Made by a program: the position numbers and the translations under genes. Source: CAYSPS01 sp964432975 (GTDB lineage Bacteria > Babelota > Babeliae > Babelales > UBA12409). From it: a stretch of DNA of 64,000 bases. The stretch is from positions 1-64,000 of the forward strand of contig CAYSPS010000002.1 in NCBI GenBank assembly GCA_964432975.1, in the 5' to 3' direction. The notes beneath the pieces were generated by a model, which saw only the letters and a program-made list of their open reading frames with translations, made no database searches and was not told where the DNA came from. Of the stretch, positions 1 through 9,331 are shown piece after piece; positions within the stretch are counted from its first letter, which is position 1; each line of letters starts with the position of its first letter.

Positions 1-890
1 TCTTTGAACAACGCGGTTATACAACTTTTTATCACGGCGCAAGCCAAAGCTATGCACTATTTCTTGAACTCAATCGTCGCCTGCATGCGTATACAACAGG
101 CAGACAATCGCCAGAACTATGGCAGTACCTACGCGTACCTGGAGATAGATGCAGAAACATTTTACGATGGTTCAATGCAGGAATTTATCAACGAATTATC
201 GAAATTTATGATACTGATGATAGCGAAACAAAAATCCGATCACGTTTACTTTCTGTTGGTTATACACCATTAGCTTGTTTTCATGCTTCATTCTCGCCAA
301 AATTTACCATTATTTTTCGCGACAATGTTGCTGCTGAAGGACCTTTCTATTTTTATATTCGCAATACTAGTGGTAGTAGCCATTGGCCCCATTTTTTCAA
401 TATGTTATGCCGCCATTATGGCTGCATCGATAAAATAAGCCCAAAATTACGTGATGGCCAATATAATGGAGACGCTAAATTCGGCATTTGCGTTCAAATT
501 TTCATACACCGTTCTTTGGTAAACCAACTTGTGTATCCAAGCAAGCCATGGGGTAGCCCTAAATATCCGGTAGTATTTAAGAATGTCTGCTGTGATTTAA
601 CGCATGAACTCATGAAATTAGATCAACTATCAGCACGGTCAGGTCCAGAAAAATTCGAAGGACAAGCACGTATTTTGCTCAATCCTAACTACTTTGATAA
701 TCCAAATCAAAAAATAAAAATTATTGTGTGGGATTTCCGAACGCCCGAAGAACAAAAAACTTTTGACAGTGAATGCGATGAAATCATGGCAATTGCCAAA
801 CAACAAATAGATGCACAGCGCCAAATAGGTGAAGAATTAAGCGCAGAACACATAGCAGGAACGCTCAGTCGTTTCTGGCCAGATAAGTAA
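1..890 (+). CDS. Exported-family hypothetical protein, 5' end outside window (paralog of the next gene)
   Basis: The open frame enters from the left edge (first complete codon at base 3) and runs without a stop to TAA at 890, so about 295 C-terminal residues are visible. No in-frame start is needed because the gene begins outside the window. The protein aligns along its whole visible length with the C-terminal two thirds of the downstream gene: both share FEQRGYTTFYHGASQ, LNRRLHAYTTG, GICVQIFIHRSLVNQLVYPS, ARILLNP.YFD and IKIIVWDFRTP. It is therefore the upstream member of a tandem duplication. It ends 21 bases before the next start, so the two are probably co-transcribed. The function is unknown. 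The FYHGA segment loosely recalls the YHG strand of ADP-ribosyltransferase folds, but no other motif of that fold is visible and I do not assign it. Confidence 0.75.
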   Translation, partial: FEQRGYTTFYHGASQSYALFLELNRRLHAYTTGRQSPELWQYLRVPGDRCRNILRWFNAGIYQRIIEIYDTDDSETKIRSRLLSVGYTPLACFHASFSPKFTIIFRDNVAAEGPFYFYIRNTSGSSHWPHFFNMLCRHYGCIDKISPKLRDGQYNGDAKFGICVQIFIHRSLVNQLVYPSKPWGSPKYPVVFKNVCCDLTHELMKLDQLSARSGPEKFEGQARILLNPNYFDNPNQKIKIIVWDFRTPEEQKTFDSECDEIMAIAKQQIDAQRQIGEELSAEHIAGTLSRFWPDK

Positions 891-911
891 CTTAATATTT
901 GGAGGCTGTTA

Positions 912-2225
912 GTGAAACACTTTATTCTATTGCTCACTCTGTTGCCCAGCGCACTGTGCGGCATGTTCCGTAATCCATGTGATGAAACTTTTGGCGGCCA
1001 TATGCTTGGATCTGCCGCGGCAGATGAGACAGCTGAATGTCCAGCGCTTCCCCGTTTAGCAGGCATTCGCACGTGGTGGACCGATTTTCAACAAAAACAT
1101 CCATTGCTCTGCACGACTGCATGTCGCGCTATTTCAGAGCCCAAAACACTGGAAGAACTTATTAATCACGCACGAAAATCCGAATCACTTAAATCTTCAG
1201 AATCACGTACAATTAGTGAAAAACATGTACTGGCGATAAGATTCAATGAGATGCCGGAGCCTAAACAACATGCAGAATCTCTCAAAGATGCGCTTGAGCA
1301 CGTTGTATTGTACAAATCATCATCAAATAAAGCTCGTGAAATCATTAAAAAGCAACTAGAAAATATGCTTCTTGTACAACGTTTCTTTGAACAACGCGGT
1401 TATACAACTTTTTATCACGGCGCAAGCCAAAAGTATGCACAATTTCTTAAACTCAATCGTCGCCTGCATGCATATACAACAGGCAAGCAATTGCCAGAGC
1501 TCTGGCAGTATCTTCGCATACCTGGAGATAGAGGCCGGAGCATTTTACGATGGTGTGATGCACGATTTTACACATCCCTAGCCTACAATTGTCATAATCG
1601 GATTTATGATAATCGGCCAAAGATCGGATCACGTTTACTTTCCGTTGCGTACACCCCGTTATCCCTGGACGTATGGTCACATATGCAAGCCGCTCCGCTT
1701 ACTATGCGCTCGTTGAAATACGCCTCTTTTATTAATAAGTTATGGCAACGTTATGGCTGCACCGACATCACCAAATTATCAAATACTGATCATAGCAACC
1801 ATGATAAATCCGGCATTTGCGTTCAAATTTTCATACACCGCTCTTTGGTTAACCAACTCGTGTATCCAAGTTGGTGTGGTGGCATCCCAAAATATTCACC
1901 ATTATGGCGTCGCATTCTTCTCAGAACTTTTGCAACGTACGAACTCAAAAAATTGAATTCGTTGTCATTGCAATCACATCCAGAAACATTCAATGAACAA
2001 GCGCGCATTCTGCTTAATCCGTCATACTTTGATACCCCCAACACCAACATAAAAATTATTGTGTGGGATTTTCGAACGCCAAAAGAGCAAGAAACTTTTA
2101 ACAAAACATGCGATGAAATCATGGCGCTCATTAAACCACACATAGATGCACATCGTCGCGCAGGTGAAGAACTAAGCGCAGAACGCATAGCCGAAACGCT
2201 CTTTAACGCATGGCCAGAAAGGTGA
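912..2225 (+). CDS. Exported hypothetical protein, tandem paralog
   Basis: Encodes 437 residues from a GTG start preceded by a clear GGAGG at 901-905. The first 17 or so residues (MKHFILLLTLLPSALCG) form a signal peptide, so the protein is probably exported. The C-terminal 290 residues are the paralog of the upstream partial gene. They include the FYHGASQ segment near residue 165 and a conserved block around residues 330-350 (GICVQIFIHRSL). The N-terminal 150 residues are Lys/Glu/Ser-rich and helical-looking. No enzyme motif can be assigned with confidence. A tandem pair of exported proteins with no housekeeping role suggests a surface or host-interaction function, which is inference. The gene is followed by the intergenic hairpin repeat at 2255-2338. 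Confidence 0.8.
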   Translation: MKHFILLLTLLPSALCGMFRNPCDETFGGHMLGSAAADETAECPALPRLAGIRTWWTDFQQKHPLLCTTACRAISEPKTLEELINHARKSESLKSSESRTISEKHVLAIRFNEMPEPKQHAESLKDALEHVVLYKSSSNKAREIIKKQLENMLLVQRFFEQRGYTTFYHGASQKYAQFLKLNRRLHAYTTGKQLPELWQYLRIPGDRGRSILRWCDARFYTSLAYNCHNRIYDNRPKIGSRLLSVAYTPLSLDVWSHMQAAPLTMRSLKYASFINKLWQRYGCTDITKLSNTDHSNHDKSGICVQIFIHRSLVNQLVYPSWCGGIPKYSPLWRRILLRTFATYELKKLNSLSLQSHPETFNEQARILLNPSYFDTPNTNIKIIVWDFRTPKEQETFNKTCDEIMALIKPHIDAHRRAGEELSAERIAETLFNAWPER

Positions 2226-2254
2226 TTCCGCCATCGCCTGCGGCGTGACGTGAC

Positions 2255-2338
2255 GGGCGAACGGGCGTAGAAAAAGTTTCCAATCCGATCGTCCGGAGTG
2301 TCCGTCATTTCTTAAGAAATGACGCGACGTATCGAAGA
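2255..2338. repeat. Intergenic hairpin repeat, copy 1
   Basis: Contains GGGCGAACGG at 2255-2264 and GAGTGTCCGTCATTTC at 2296-2311, followed by a perfect 20-base palindrome at 2304-2323 (GTCATTTCTT and its complement), then a CGACGTATCGA tail. The same blocks recur in the same order at 6779-6915. It lies between an exported-protein gene and cdd and codes for nothing visible. Confidence 0.6.
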
Positions 2339-2431
2339 ACAAAACTCCCACCAGAGCAACGGCTAGAGTTTCTGCAAAATGGACGCTACACTAAGCCATA
2401 ACAAAGATTCTTTACACAGGAGCTTTGGGTT

Positions 2432-2833
2432 ATGGCTATCGATCAAAAAACAATAGAACACTTAATACAGACCGCAACGCATGCGCGTACGCATGCACAT
2501 GCACCAGAATCTGGGTATGCGGTTGGCGCCGCATTAGTGAGCGGAAGCACAGTAATTACCGGATGCAATATCGAATCTTCATCACGCCAGTTTACCTACT
2601 GTGCCGAACAACTTGCCCTCTTGAAAGCACTTGAACAAGGGCTCCGCACGTTTGATGCATTGGCAATTGTTACCGCCGATGCGCAAGCACCCTGCGGCGT
2701 ATGTCGTCAACTGCTTTTTGAATGGTGTGGCACCATTTCAATTATAACTGCCGACACAGCAGGGAAATACAAAATTTTTGAACTCATTGAGTTACTCCCT
2801 CACCCCTTTAAACCAATCACTCCATGCCGCTAG
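2432..2833 (+). CDS. cdd: Cytidine deaminase
   Basis: A 133-residue protein of the small homotetrameric cytidine deaminase class, which hydrolyses cytidine and deoxycytidine to uridine and deoxyuridine in cytosolic pyrimidine salvage. The zinc site is complete: C57-A-E59 supplies one ligand and the catalytic Glu, and PCGVC supplies C88 and C91. The substrate-site block GCNIESSS (44-51) is present. The residue after CAE is Gln, where many family members have Arg. Length is normal for the class. The start at 2432 has an AGGAGC ribosome site at 2419-2424. The stop overlaps the start of rodA by 10 bases, so the two are translationally coupled. Pyrimidine salvage suits an organism that takes nucleosides from a host. 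Confidence 0.9.
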   Translation: MAIDQKTIEHLIQTATHARTHAHAPESGYAVGAALVSGSTVITGCNIESSSRQFTYCAEQLALLKALEQGLRTFDALAIVTADAQAPCGVCRQLLFEWCGTISIITADTAGKYKIFELIELLPHPFKPITPCR

Positions 2834-3924
2834 CGCAAACACATGTTAAACTCAAATTCGATTGGATCACGCTGAGCATCATGCTGAGCTTGTCCATCAT
2901 TGGACTCTTATTTGTTTACAGCGCAACAACAAGCCCAACCTCACCATACTCTATCTATTTTGCCAAGCAAAGCGCAGGAATTTTGTTGGGATTTGTTATT
3001 TATACAATATTTACTGTTATCGATTTTCGTACCACCTGCCGCTGGGGATACTTTTTATATTTTTTCACTATTGCGCTGCTCCTGTTTACAATCATCAAAG
3101 GCAGCATTGGCATGGGCGCACAACGCTGGATTGATGTAAAGTTTTTTAAATTTCAGCCATCAGAACTCGCAAAACTATTTTTGCCCGCTTTTATTGTGTA
3201 CCACTTACAAACTGAGAGCACAAACTTCTACACGATCAAACAATTTCTGTTTATTATTCTCATTTTAGGAATCAGTGCATTACTCATTCTTAAACAGCCA
3301 GATTTAGGAACCGCGCTCATTATTGGTATTTCCGGAAGCATCATTCTCTGGTACGCAGGCCTTTCACGCAAATTTTTTATCTGGTGCGCAATTCTTGGTG
3401 CTCTGAGCGCACCAATCGTGTATAAATGTTTAAAACCTTATCAAAGAAATCGTATCGAAGTATTTCTCGGCGCCGGCAACATTCAAAAAGAACGCTACCA
3501 AGTCGAGCAATCAAAAATTGCTATCGGCTCAGGTGGTTTTTTTGGCAAGGGACTTTTACAAGGCACACAAAATCGTCTTGCATTTTTACCCGAACGGCGC
3601 ACAGATTTTATTTTCTCGGTATTGTGCGAAGAATGGGGTTTGCTCGGCGCCACACTGGTATTGATTTTGTATGCACTTTTAATTTTACGTATACTAGCAA
3701 GCACGGCACGCATTAAACAACCGCTCACGCAGTTATTGGCACTTGGATTAGTTACTCCTATCGCCCTATCAATCATTATTAATACTGGCATGGTAACAGG
3801 TCTTGTGCCCGTTGTTGGCATACCGTTACCGCTCATGAGTTATGGGCTCACGCATTCATGGATTACCTATGCAGCACTCGGGTGGCTCAATAATATCACA
3901 ATGCACACGACACAAACATCTTAA
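2824..3924 (+). CDS. rodA: Rod-shape SEDS glycosyltransferase RodA
   Basis: A 366-residue polytopic membrane protein of the SEDS family, which polymerises lipid II into glycan strands during side-wall growth together with a class B PBP. About ten hydrophobic segments are visible. Diagnostic blocks are GMGAQRWIDV with FQPSELAKL (residues 98-120) and the GTQNRLAFLPERRTDFIF loop (residues 254-271). The HGTQ/FLPER style and 366-residue length favour RodA over FtsW. Its start lies inside the end of cdd (10-base overlap). The cognate PBP2 is not adjacent; the only PBP in the window is at 40302, next to an ftsL-like gene. A SEDS protein implies that the organism makes at least some peptidoglycan. 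Confidence 0.9.
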   Translation: MPLAQTHVKLKFDWITLSIMLSLSIIGLLFVYSATTSPTSPYSIYFAKQSAGILLGFVIYTIFTVIDFRTTCRWGYFLYFFTIALLLFTIIKGSIGMGAQRWIDVKFFKFQPSELAKLFLPAFIVYHLQTESTNFYTIKQFLFIILILGISALLILKQPDLGTALIIGISGSIILWYAGLSRKFFIWCAILGALSAPIVYKCLKPYQRNRIEVFLGAGNIQKERYQVEQSKIAIGSGGFFGKGLLQGTQNRLAFLPERRTDFIFSVLCEEWGLLGATLVLILYALLILRILASTARIKQPLTQLLALGLVTPIALSIIINTGMVTGLVPVVGIPLPLMSYGLTHSWITYAALGWLNNITMHTTQTS

Positions 3925-3973
3925 AAATCAACAAAAGCCTGACGGGTTCATAACTCTTTGCTATAGTCAAAGC

Positions 3974-5011
3974 ATGGACACAAAGAATTTTTTTGCCCAA
4001 CACCCACCCATCGATGTTATGCAATTGCAACACGTGCCCGAAGAGCATGCGCAAGATTTTACCCCAACATCATTTGAACATTTTATTGGGCAACAAGAGC
4101 TCAAGCAAAAATTAAACGTATACACACAAGCAGCACACATGCGTGATGAACCAATTGATCACATGCTTTTGTCTGGACCACCGGGATTAGGAAAAACAAC
4201 GCTTGCACACATTATGGCAAATCATATGCACGTTGGCATAAAAATTTGCAGCGGCCCAATGCTTGAACGCACTGGTGATCTTGTTGCAATTTTATCAAGC
4301 TTAGATCGTAAAGATATTTTATTTATTGACGAAATCCACCGCACACCAAAGGCTGTTGAAGAAGTTCTTTATAGCGCCATGGAACAATTTCGCGTCGATA
4401 TTATTATCGGCCAAGGTGCGGGCGCAAAGACCGTTAATTTACCGCTCAATCCATTCACGCTTATCGGCGCAACAACTAAAACTGGTTTGCTTTCAGCGCC
4501 ATTGCGCAGCAGATTTGGCATTACCGAGCGACTTGATTTTTACACATATGACGAATTACAAAGTATTGTGCAACAATATGCACACTATTTGCACGCAGAA
4601 CTTGCACCAGCGGGCGCACTCCTCATTGCACAAGCAGCACGAGGCACGCCGCGTATAGCCAAAAAACTGTTGCGACGCGTGCGCGATTTTGCACAAGTTC
4701 ATAAACAATCACCAATTCATGACGAATTGGTCGCACAATCGCTACAATTTTTAGGCATCGATAGTGATGGTCTGAGCACGGTTGATAATCTCATTTTAAA
4801 AAAAATGATCAAACACTTTGGTGGCGGCCCGGTAGGGTTAGAAACGATCGCCGCACTTATTGGCGAAGATAGTGACACCATTGAAACAGTCTACGAACCA
4901 TTTTTAATGCGCAAGGGATATTTGGAAAAAACACCACGTGGCCGACAAATTCCACCAATTGCACTCGCACAATTAAAGCATAAATTTTTCGGGCAGCAGA
5001 CTTTTTTTTGA
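3974..5011 (+). CDS. ruvB: Holliday junction branch-migration ATPase RuvB
   Basis: A 345-residue AAA+ motor that drives Holliday junction migration together with RuvA. Walker A is GPPGLGKTT (residues 68-76), followed by the Walker B stretch LFIDEIHR, sensor 1 GATTK and the Arg-finger region LRSRFGI. The C-terminal winged helix ends with TPRGRQIPP. I start at ATG 3974, not at the upstream ATG 3842, because the extra 44 residues lie within rodA, do not resemble RuvB, and 345 residues is the usual length. The normally invariant sensor-1 Arg (GATTR) is Lys here. RuvA and RuvC are not in the window. Confidence 0.93.
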   Translation: MDTKNFFAQHPPIDVMQLQHVPEEHAQDFTPTSFEHFIGQQELKQKLNVYTQAAHMRDEPIDHMLLSGPPGLGKTTLAHIMANHMHVGIKICSGPMLERTGDLVAILSSLDRKDILFIDEIHRTPKAVEEVLYSAMEQFRVDIIIGQGAGAKTVNLPLNPFTLIGATTKTGLLSAPLRSRFGITERLDFYTYDELQSIVQQYAHYLHAELAPAGALLIAQAARGTPRIAKKLLRRVRDFAQVHKQSPIHDELVAQSLQFLGIDSDGLSTVDNLILKKMIKHFGGGPVGLETIAALIGEDSDTIETVYEPFLMRKGYLEKTPRGRQIPPIALAQLKHKFFGQQTFF

Positions 5012-5068
5012 AAATACGCTATATTTAATTCATAATATACAGATATCAACAATACCAAGGGATTTCGC

Positions 5069-5785
5069 ATGTCAGGGCATTCCAAGTGGGCAAATATTAA
5101 ACACCGAAAAGCAGCACAAGACGCCAAAAAAGGAAAAGTTTTTACACGGTTGGGTAAAGAAATTTCTGTCGCTGCAAAAGAAGGTGGCAGCAACCTTGAT
5201 TCTAACTTCAAGTTGCGCACAATCGTAGATAAAGCGCGTGCGGCAAATATGCCACTTGAAAATATCACACGCGCGATTAAACGCGGCACTGGCGAACTTC
5301 CCGGCGTTACTTACGAAGAACAAACCTATGAAGGCTATGGACCAGAAGGTATCGCTGTTATTGTTGAATGTTTAACAGATAACAAAAAAAGAACGGTCGC
5401 CGAAATACGTCATGTTTTTAGCGCTGGCAATGGTAATTTAGCAGAAGCTGGGGCCGTGAGCTGGATGTTTGAGAAAAAAGGCGTCATTCGTGCAGCAACT
5501 GGCGGCCTTACTGAAGACGATTTTATTGAGCAATTAATTGATTTTGATGTCAGCGACATTAGTGTCGAGGACCAAGCGGTCACGGTCATTGTCAATCCAA
5601 AGCAGCTTGAAAGTGTCAAAAAAGTTTTGCAAGATACTGGCCACGCGATAGAATCTGCTGAACTTGAATGGGTGGCACATAATTTAATCGAATTATCTCC
5701 AGAAAAGGAACAAAAAGTTATTTCATTTCTTGAAAGTATTGAAGATCTTGATGATGTACAAAACGTGTACACCAATCTCGCATAA
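5069..5785 (+). CDS. yebC: YebC/TACO1-family translation or transcription factor
   Basis: A 238-residue protein starting with the family hallmark MSGHSKWANIKHRKAAQDAKKG. The middle has NMPLENITRAIKRGTGE and the family's YEGYGPEGIAV stretch, and the C-terminus has YTNLA. Members act in the cytosol on translation of difficult motifs such as polyproline, and some were described as transcription regulators. An AAGGGA ribosome site lies about 10 bases upstream of ATG 5069. It sits between ruvB and yicC on the same strand with short gaps. The yebC-ruv association is common in bacteria. Confidence 0.93.
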   Translation: MSGHSKWANIKHRKAAQDAKKGKVFTRLGKEISVAAKEGGSNLDSNFKLRTIVDKARAANMPLENITRAIKRGTGELPGVTYEEQTYEGYGPEGIAVIVECLTDNKKRTVAEIRHVFSAGNGNLAEAGAVSWMFEKKGVIRAATGGLTEDDFIEQLIDFDVSDISVEDQAVTVIVNPKQLESVKKVLQDTGHAIESAELEWVAHNLIELSPEKEQKVISFLESIEDLDDVQNVYTNLA

Positions 5786-5805
5786 AAATATCAAAGGATG
5801 TTTTA

Positions 5806-6699
5806 ATGATTGCAAGCATGACAGGATTTGTTTCAAAAACCGCTGTGCTCGCCATCTCGCGCACACAGCAGGTAACGCTTTCCATTAGTTTAAAAACGCT
5901 CAACTCGCGTTTTTTTGAAACAACATGTCGACTTGCACAAGCCTTGGCCCCGCTTGAAATGGAGTTTATTAAAAAAGCCAAGCAACACCTGTACCGCGGA
6001 CAACTCTATCTTAATATGACGCTCAGCGACCCAAATTGCCTGCGCCAAGAAGTAGATATTCCGCCAACAATCATAAAAGGCTACTTAAGCGCGCTTAAAA
6101 AAATTCAACGACAGCTCAAGATCCCGGGCACACTCACCATTAATGACGTCTTGAGAATTCCAAACATCTTTGTTGCCGAAGAAATGCCAATGAGCATCGA
6201 ACTCAAAAACCGTATTCTCAAGATTTTTGATGAGGCACTTGCAGAACTTTTGATAACACGCGAAGCCGAAGGAAAAGCCCTTAAAAAAGACCTTGAAAAG
6301 CGCGTTTCGCTCATGAATGAATATATCGATCAAATCAAAGAATTATATAAAAAAGCAGTAAAGCTGCAACAAGAAGATCTTAATAAAGAAGTTGCAAACT
6401 TAAAAAAAATAGACAAAGATCTTGCGAATTTACAACAGGTACATCTTTATCAAGAACTTGATCGAACAGATATTCACGAAGAAATCATTCGCTTTAAAAC
6501 ACATCTTGAAAGTTTTTCGACCGTACTTAATAATAAACAATACGAAAAGGGACGACAGCTTGACTTCATCGTGCAAGAGCTTGGACGAGAGGTCAATACG
6601 ATCGCCGCAAAATGCTCTGACAGCATAATCAGTTCGCACGCCATTAGCATCAAGGTGGAACTAGAAAAATGCCGCGAGCAAATTCAGAATATTGTTTAA
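5806..6699 (+). CDS. yicC: YicC-family endoribonuclease
   Basis: A 297-residue protein with the YicC N-terminal signature MIASMTGF and the conserved LKTLNSRFFE stretch (residues 28-38). The C-terminal DUF1732 segment has EKGRQLDFIVQELGREVNT and ends near IKVELEKCREQIQN. E. coli YicC is an endoribonuclease that cleaves certain RNAs, including RyhB. The gene follows yebC by 20 bases with an AAAGGA site, consistent with one transcription unit. A hairpin-rich intergenic repeat follows the stop. Confidence 0.9.
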   Translation: MIASMTGFVSKTAVLAISRTQQVTLSISLKTLNSRFFETTCRLAQALAPLEMEFIKKAKQHLYRGQLYLNMTLSDPNCLRQEVDIPPTIIKGYLSALKKIQRQLKIPGTLTINDVLRIPNIFVAEEMPMSIELKNRILKIFDEALAELLITREAEGKALKKDLEKRVSLMNEYIDQIKELYKKAVKLQQEDLNKEVANLKKIDKDLANLQQVHLYQELDRTDIHEEIIRFKTHLESFSTVLNNKQYEKGRQLDFIVQELGREVNTIAAKCSDSIISSHAISIKVELEKCREQIQNIV

Positions 6700-6746
6700 T
6701 AGACTTCTCCCAAAACCACAAAATTGAACTTGTTAAATCCCGTTTA

Positions 6747-6916
6747 CCCCTCGATACGTTCGGCTTCGCCGAACACTCGGGGCGAACGGTTACGGTATGG
6801 CGAGTGACTTTAAGATGCTGCTTGATACGTGCGGCTTTAGCAAAAATACGCGGAACAAACAGCTCCCGTTCGTGGCGAGTGTCCGTCATTTCGCAAGAAA
6901 TGACACGAAGTATCGA
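6747..6916. repeat. Intergenic hairpin repeat, copy 2
   Basis: Fills most of the 247-base gap between convergent yicC and ftsZ. It has a first hairpin at 6758-6774 (GTTCGGC-TTC-GCCGAAC) enclosed by CCCC (6747-6750) and GGGG (6779-6782). A second hairpin at 6885-6904 has an 8-bp stem closed by a GCAA tetraloop. GGGCGAACGG (6780-6789) and GAGTGTCCGTCATTTC (6877-6892) also occur in copy 1 at 2255-2311. It may double as a convergent terminator, but no long T-run follows either stem. Confidence 0.6.
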
Positions 6917-6946
6917 GCCATGAACGGAACTTATCTCTATGCTTGA

Positions 6947-8087
6947 TTATTCTGTTGGCAGTTGTTCACCCATTTCACGACGTAAAAATGTCGGCACATC
7001 AAGCGGCGATTCTTCATCCGGCGCCGGTGTTGCTTGAACACGTGGCTCACTTATACGTTCAAACACATCGCGTACGCTTGCTTTAACCTCACGTTCTTCA
7101 TGGTGCATGACACGTGATGATGTCGTTGTTGCTTCAGCCGGTGGCATACCGCAACCAGTAGCGATAATGGTAACAATCACATCATCAGTCATGGTTGGAT
7201 CAATGACTGAACCCAAAATAATATTTGCATCACTGTCAGCTTGTTCATAAATAACGCCTGCTGCCTGATTTAATTCATGCAAACTCAAGCTTGGACCACC
7301 GCTAATGTTAATCAAAACCCCACGCGCACCATGCATGTTGATATTTTCAAGCAATGGCGAAGATATCGCTGCTTTAGTTGCAACGATCGCACGATCTGCC
7401 CCTGAAGCACGCCCGGTACCCATAACCGCCTGTCCCATATCTTTCATAATGGTGCGTAGATCAGCAAAATCAACATTAATATGACCAGATTTAGTCATAA
7501 TATATGCAATACCTTTAACCGACTGATACAAAATATCATTAATCATTTCAAATGCTTGTACCATTGAAATTTTTTGATCAACCGATTCAAGTAATTTTTG
7601 ATTTGGCACAACAATCAACGTATCAACCACGCGCTGTAATTTTTGCGCGTCGTTTACCTTCAAACGTAAATGGCCGTGTCACAATTGCAATGGTCAAAAT
7701 GCCACGTTCGCGCAACGCACGTGCAATTACTGGCAGTGCACCTGATCCGGTACCACCCCCCATACCGCCAGCTAAAAATACAATGTCGGCATCATGTGTG
7801 GCATCAATAATTTTGTCTAAATCTTCTTCGGCCGCACGTTTACCAATTGTTGGATTTGCTCCAGAACCCAAGCCTTTGGTTAATTTAACACCCAATTGAA
7901 TTTTTGCTGGTGCCTCAGATGCATGAAGTGCTTGTGCATCAGTATTTGCAACAATAAATTCAACGCCGGCATCATATTCTCTGTGCAACATACTATTGAC
8001 GGTATTATTACCAGCACCACCAACACCAAGCACTTTTATTTTCGCACTCGTTAACACTGATTGAGCGGTTTCATCGATCGTAATCAT
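6947..8087 (-). pseudogene. ftsZ: Cell division GTPase FtsZ, reading frame broken
   Basis: FtsZ is the tubulin-like GTPase that forms the division ring. The N-terminal part (8087 down to about 7662) carries [10 protein letters not shown], the tubulin signature [10 protein letters not shown] (residues 107-116) and [11 protein letters not shown]. The remainder continues in another frame from about 7660 to 6947 with [13 protein letters not shown], the T7-loop region NVDFADLR and a C-terminal DVPTFLRR motif. About 6 codons plus one base separate FEGKRR from VDTLI, whereas family members usually have about 14 residues there. The break therefore looks like a loss of some two dozen bases, not a one-base slip. 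FtsZ is normally essential, so an assembly deletion is likely, but a real lesion cannot be excluded. It follows ftsA by 15 bases. Confidence 0.85.
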
Positions 8088-8102
8088 TATATCTCCTCAC
8101 GA

Positions 8103-9327
8103 TCAAAAGAAATCTGATATCCATGACTTCATTCGTCCTAACACTCGTCCCATATTGGAGGAATCTGCATTTGGCGTTGTATGTGCAGATGATGCATAAG
8201 CATGCAAAAGCAAACCATAGCCAGTGGCATAAATCGGACTATCAAGCGATTCCGGAAGTACATGTCCAGTTTTTGGCATACCAATACGTACTGGCATATT
8301 AAGGACCTTACTTGCTACCTGCTGCATACCAAAAAGCATTGAACCTCCACCAGTAAGCACCATACCCATAGTCAATGATGGACGCAGGTGATAGCGCTCA
8401 ATCTCTTGCTTGAGTAATCCGAAAAGCTCGTGCGCACGCGCATGCAAAATATACATAAGTTGTGCCTCAGAAATCATTTGTGGCTGTGCATCATGTGCAC
8501 TACTAATATGAATTAATCGATCAACCCCCAATTGTTTTTTTACCATACCATATGTTATTTTCACACGTTCAGCTTCTGCCAGAGTTGTGTGCAGCCCAAC
8601 AGCAAGATCATTGGTAAATTGACTGCCTGCGACAGGAAGTACCATCGTGTGACAAATACTTGAGTTCTGGTAGATAGCAAAATCAGATGTGCCACCACCG
8701 ATATCAACAACGCCAACACCTAATTCACGCTCATCAGACGAAAGCACAGCATATGCTGATGCCAACTGCTCCAGCACAATATCTGTAACCTTTATGCCAG
8801 CCATCTGACAACAGGTAACAAGATTTTGCACAGAAGCAATCGAACCGGTAATAATGTGCACCTGCGCCTCAAGGCGAATTCCTGCCATGCCATGTGGCCG
8901 CAGCACTGGTGCCTGCCCGTCAATGCGAAAATATTGAGGCAACACATGCAGCACGCGTTGGCCTTCAGGAATGGCTACTGCTTGAGCAGCAGCAAGCACT
9001 TGCTCAACATCGTGCTCACGTACAATGCCACGTTTAATGGGAATTGCACCATACGAATTTATCGCACGAATATGGCTACCGGAAACTCCAACAGTCGCTG
9101 CTTCAATCGTACAGCCAGCAACCAACTCCGCNNNNNNNNNNCTTAATTGACGCGACTGTCTGATCAATATCAACAACGATCCCTTTTTTTAGTCCATGCG
9201 ACGGAACCTTGCCAACCCCTAAAATTTCCAATGGTCCACCATTGCGCACACGCGCAACTAAAACGCAGATTTTTGTGGTGCCGACATCGATCGACACCGT
9301 CATGCGTTCAGAAAAAACATTCGCCAT
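8103..9327 (-). CDS. ftsA: Cell division protein FtsA (interrupted by a 10-N gap)
   Basis: An actin-fold ATPase that tethers FtsZ to the membrane and recruits the divisome. The N-terminus is MANVFSERMTVSIDVGTTKICVL (phosphate-1 loop). The gap at 9132-9141 falls between DIDQTVASIK and AELVAGC, where homologs have only a few residues, so about 15-20 bases are missing. Later blocks are VGVVDIGGGTSDFAIY (phosphate-2 loop), MVLTGGGSMLFGM (adenosine motif) and a C-terminal amphipathic-looking stretch, MKSWISDFF, that fits the membrane-targeting helix. The stated gap length shifts frame, which is an artefact of fixed-size N padding. It lies 4 bases after the ftsQ stop and 15 before ftsZ, in the classic ftsQAZ order. 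Confidence 0.9.
9132..9141. other. Assembly gap (10 N) inside ftsA
   Basis: Ten N of presumably arbitrary length. By comparison with FtsA homologs, roughly five to six codons are missing here. Confidence 0.95.
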
Positions 9328-9331
9328 CCCC

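Noticed and set aside
707..1072. A minus-strand frame over the junction of the two tandem exported genes
   Set aside because: It is a shadow of two well-supported plus-strand genes and has no motif.
3842..3973. A longer RuvB starting inside rodA
   Set aside because: The 44 extra residues are unlike any RuvB and the normal family length starts at 3974.
7640..7670. Programmed frameshifting in ftsZ
   Set aside because: No slippery heptamer or downstream structure is evident, and about eight residues of conserved sequence are missing, which frameshifting would not explain.
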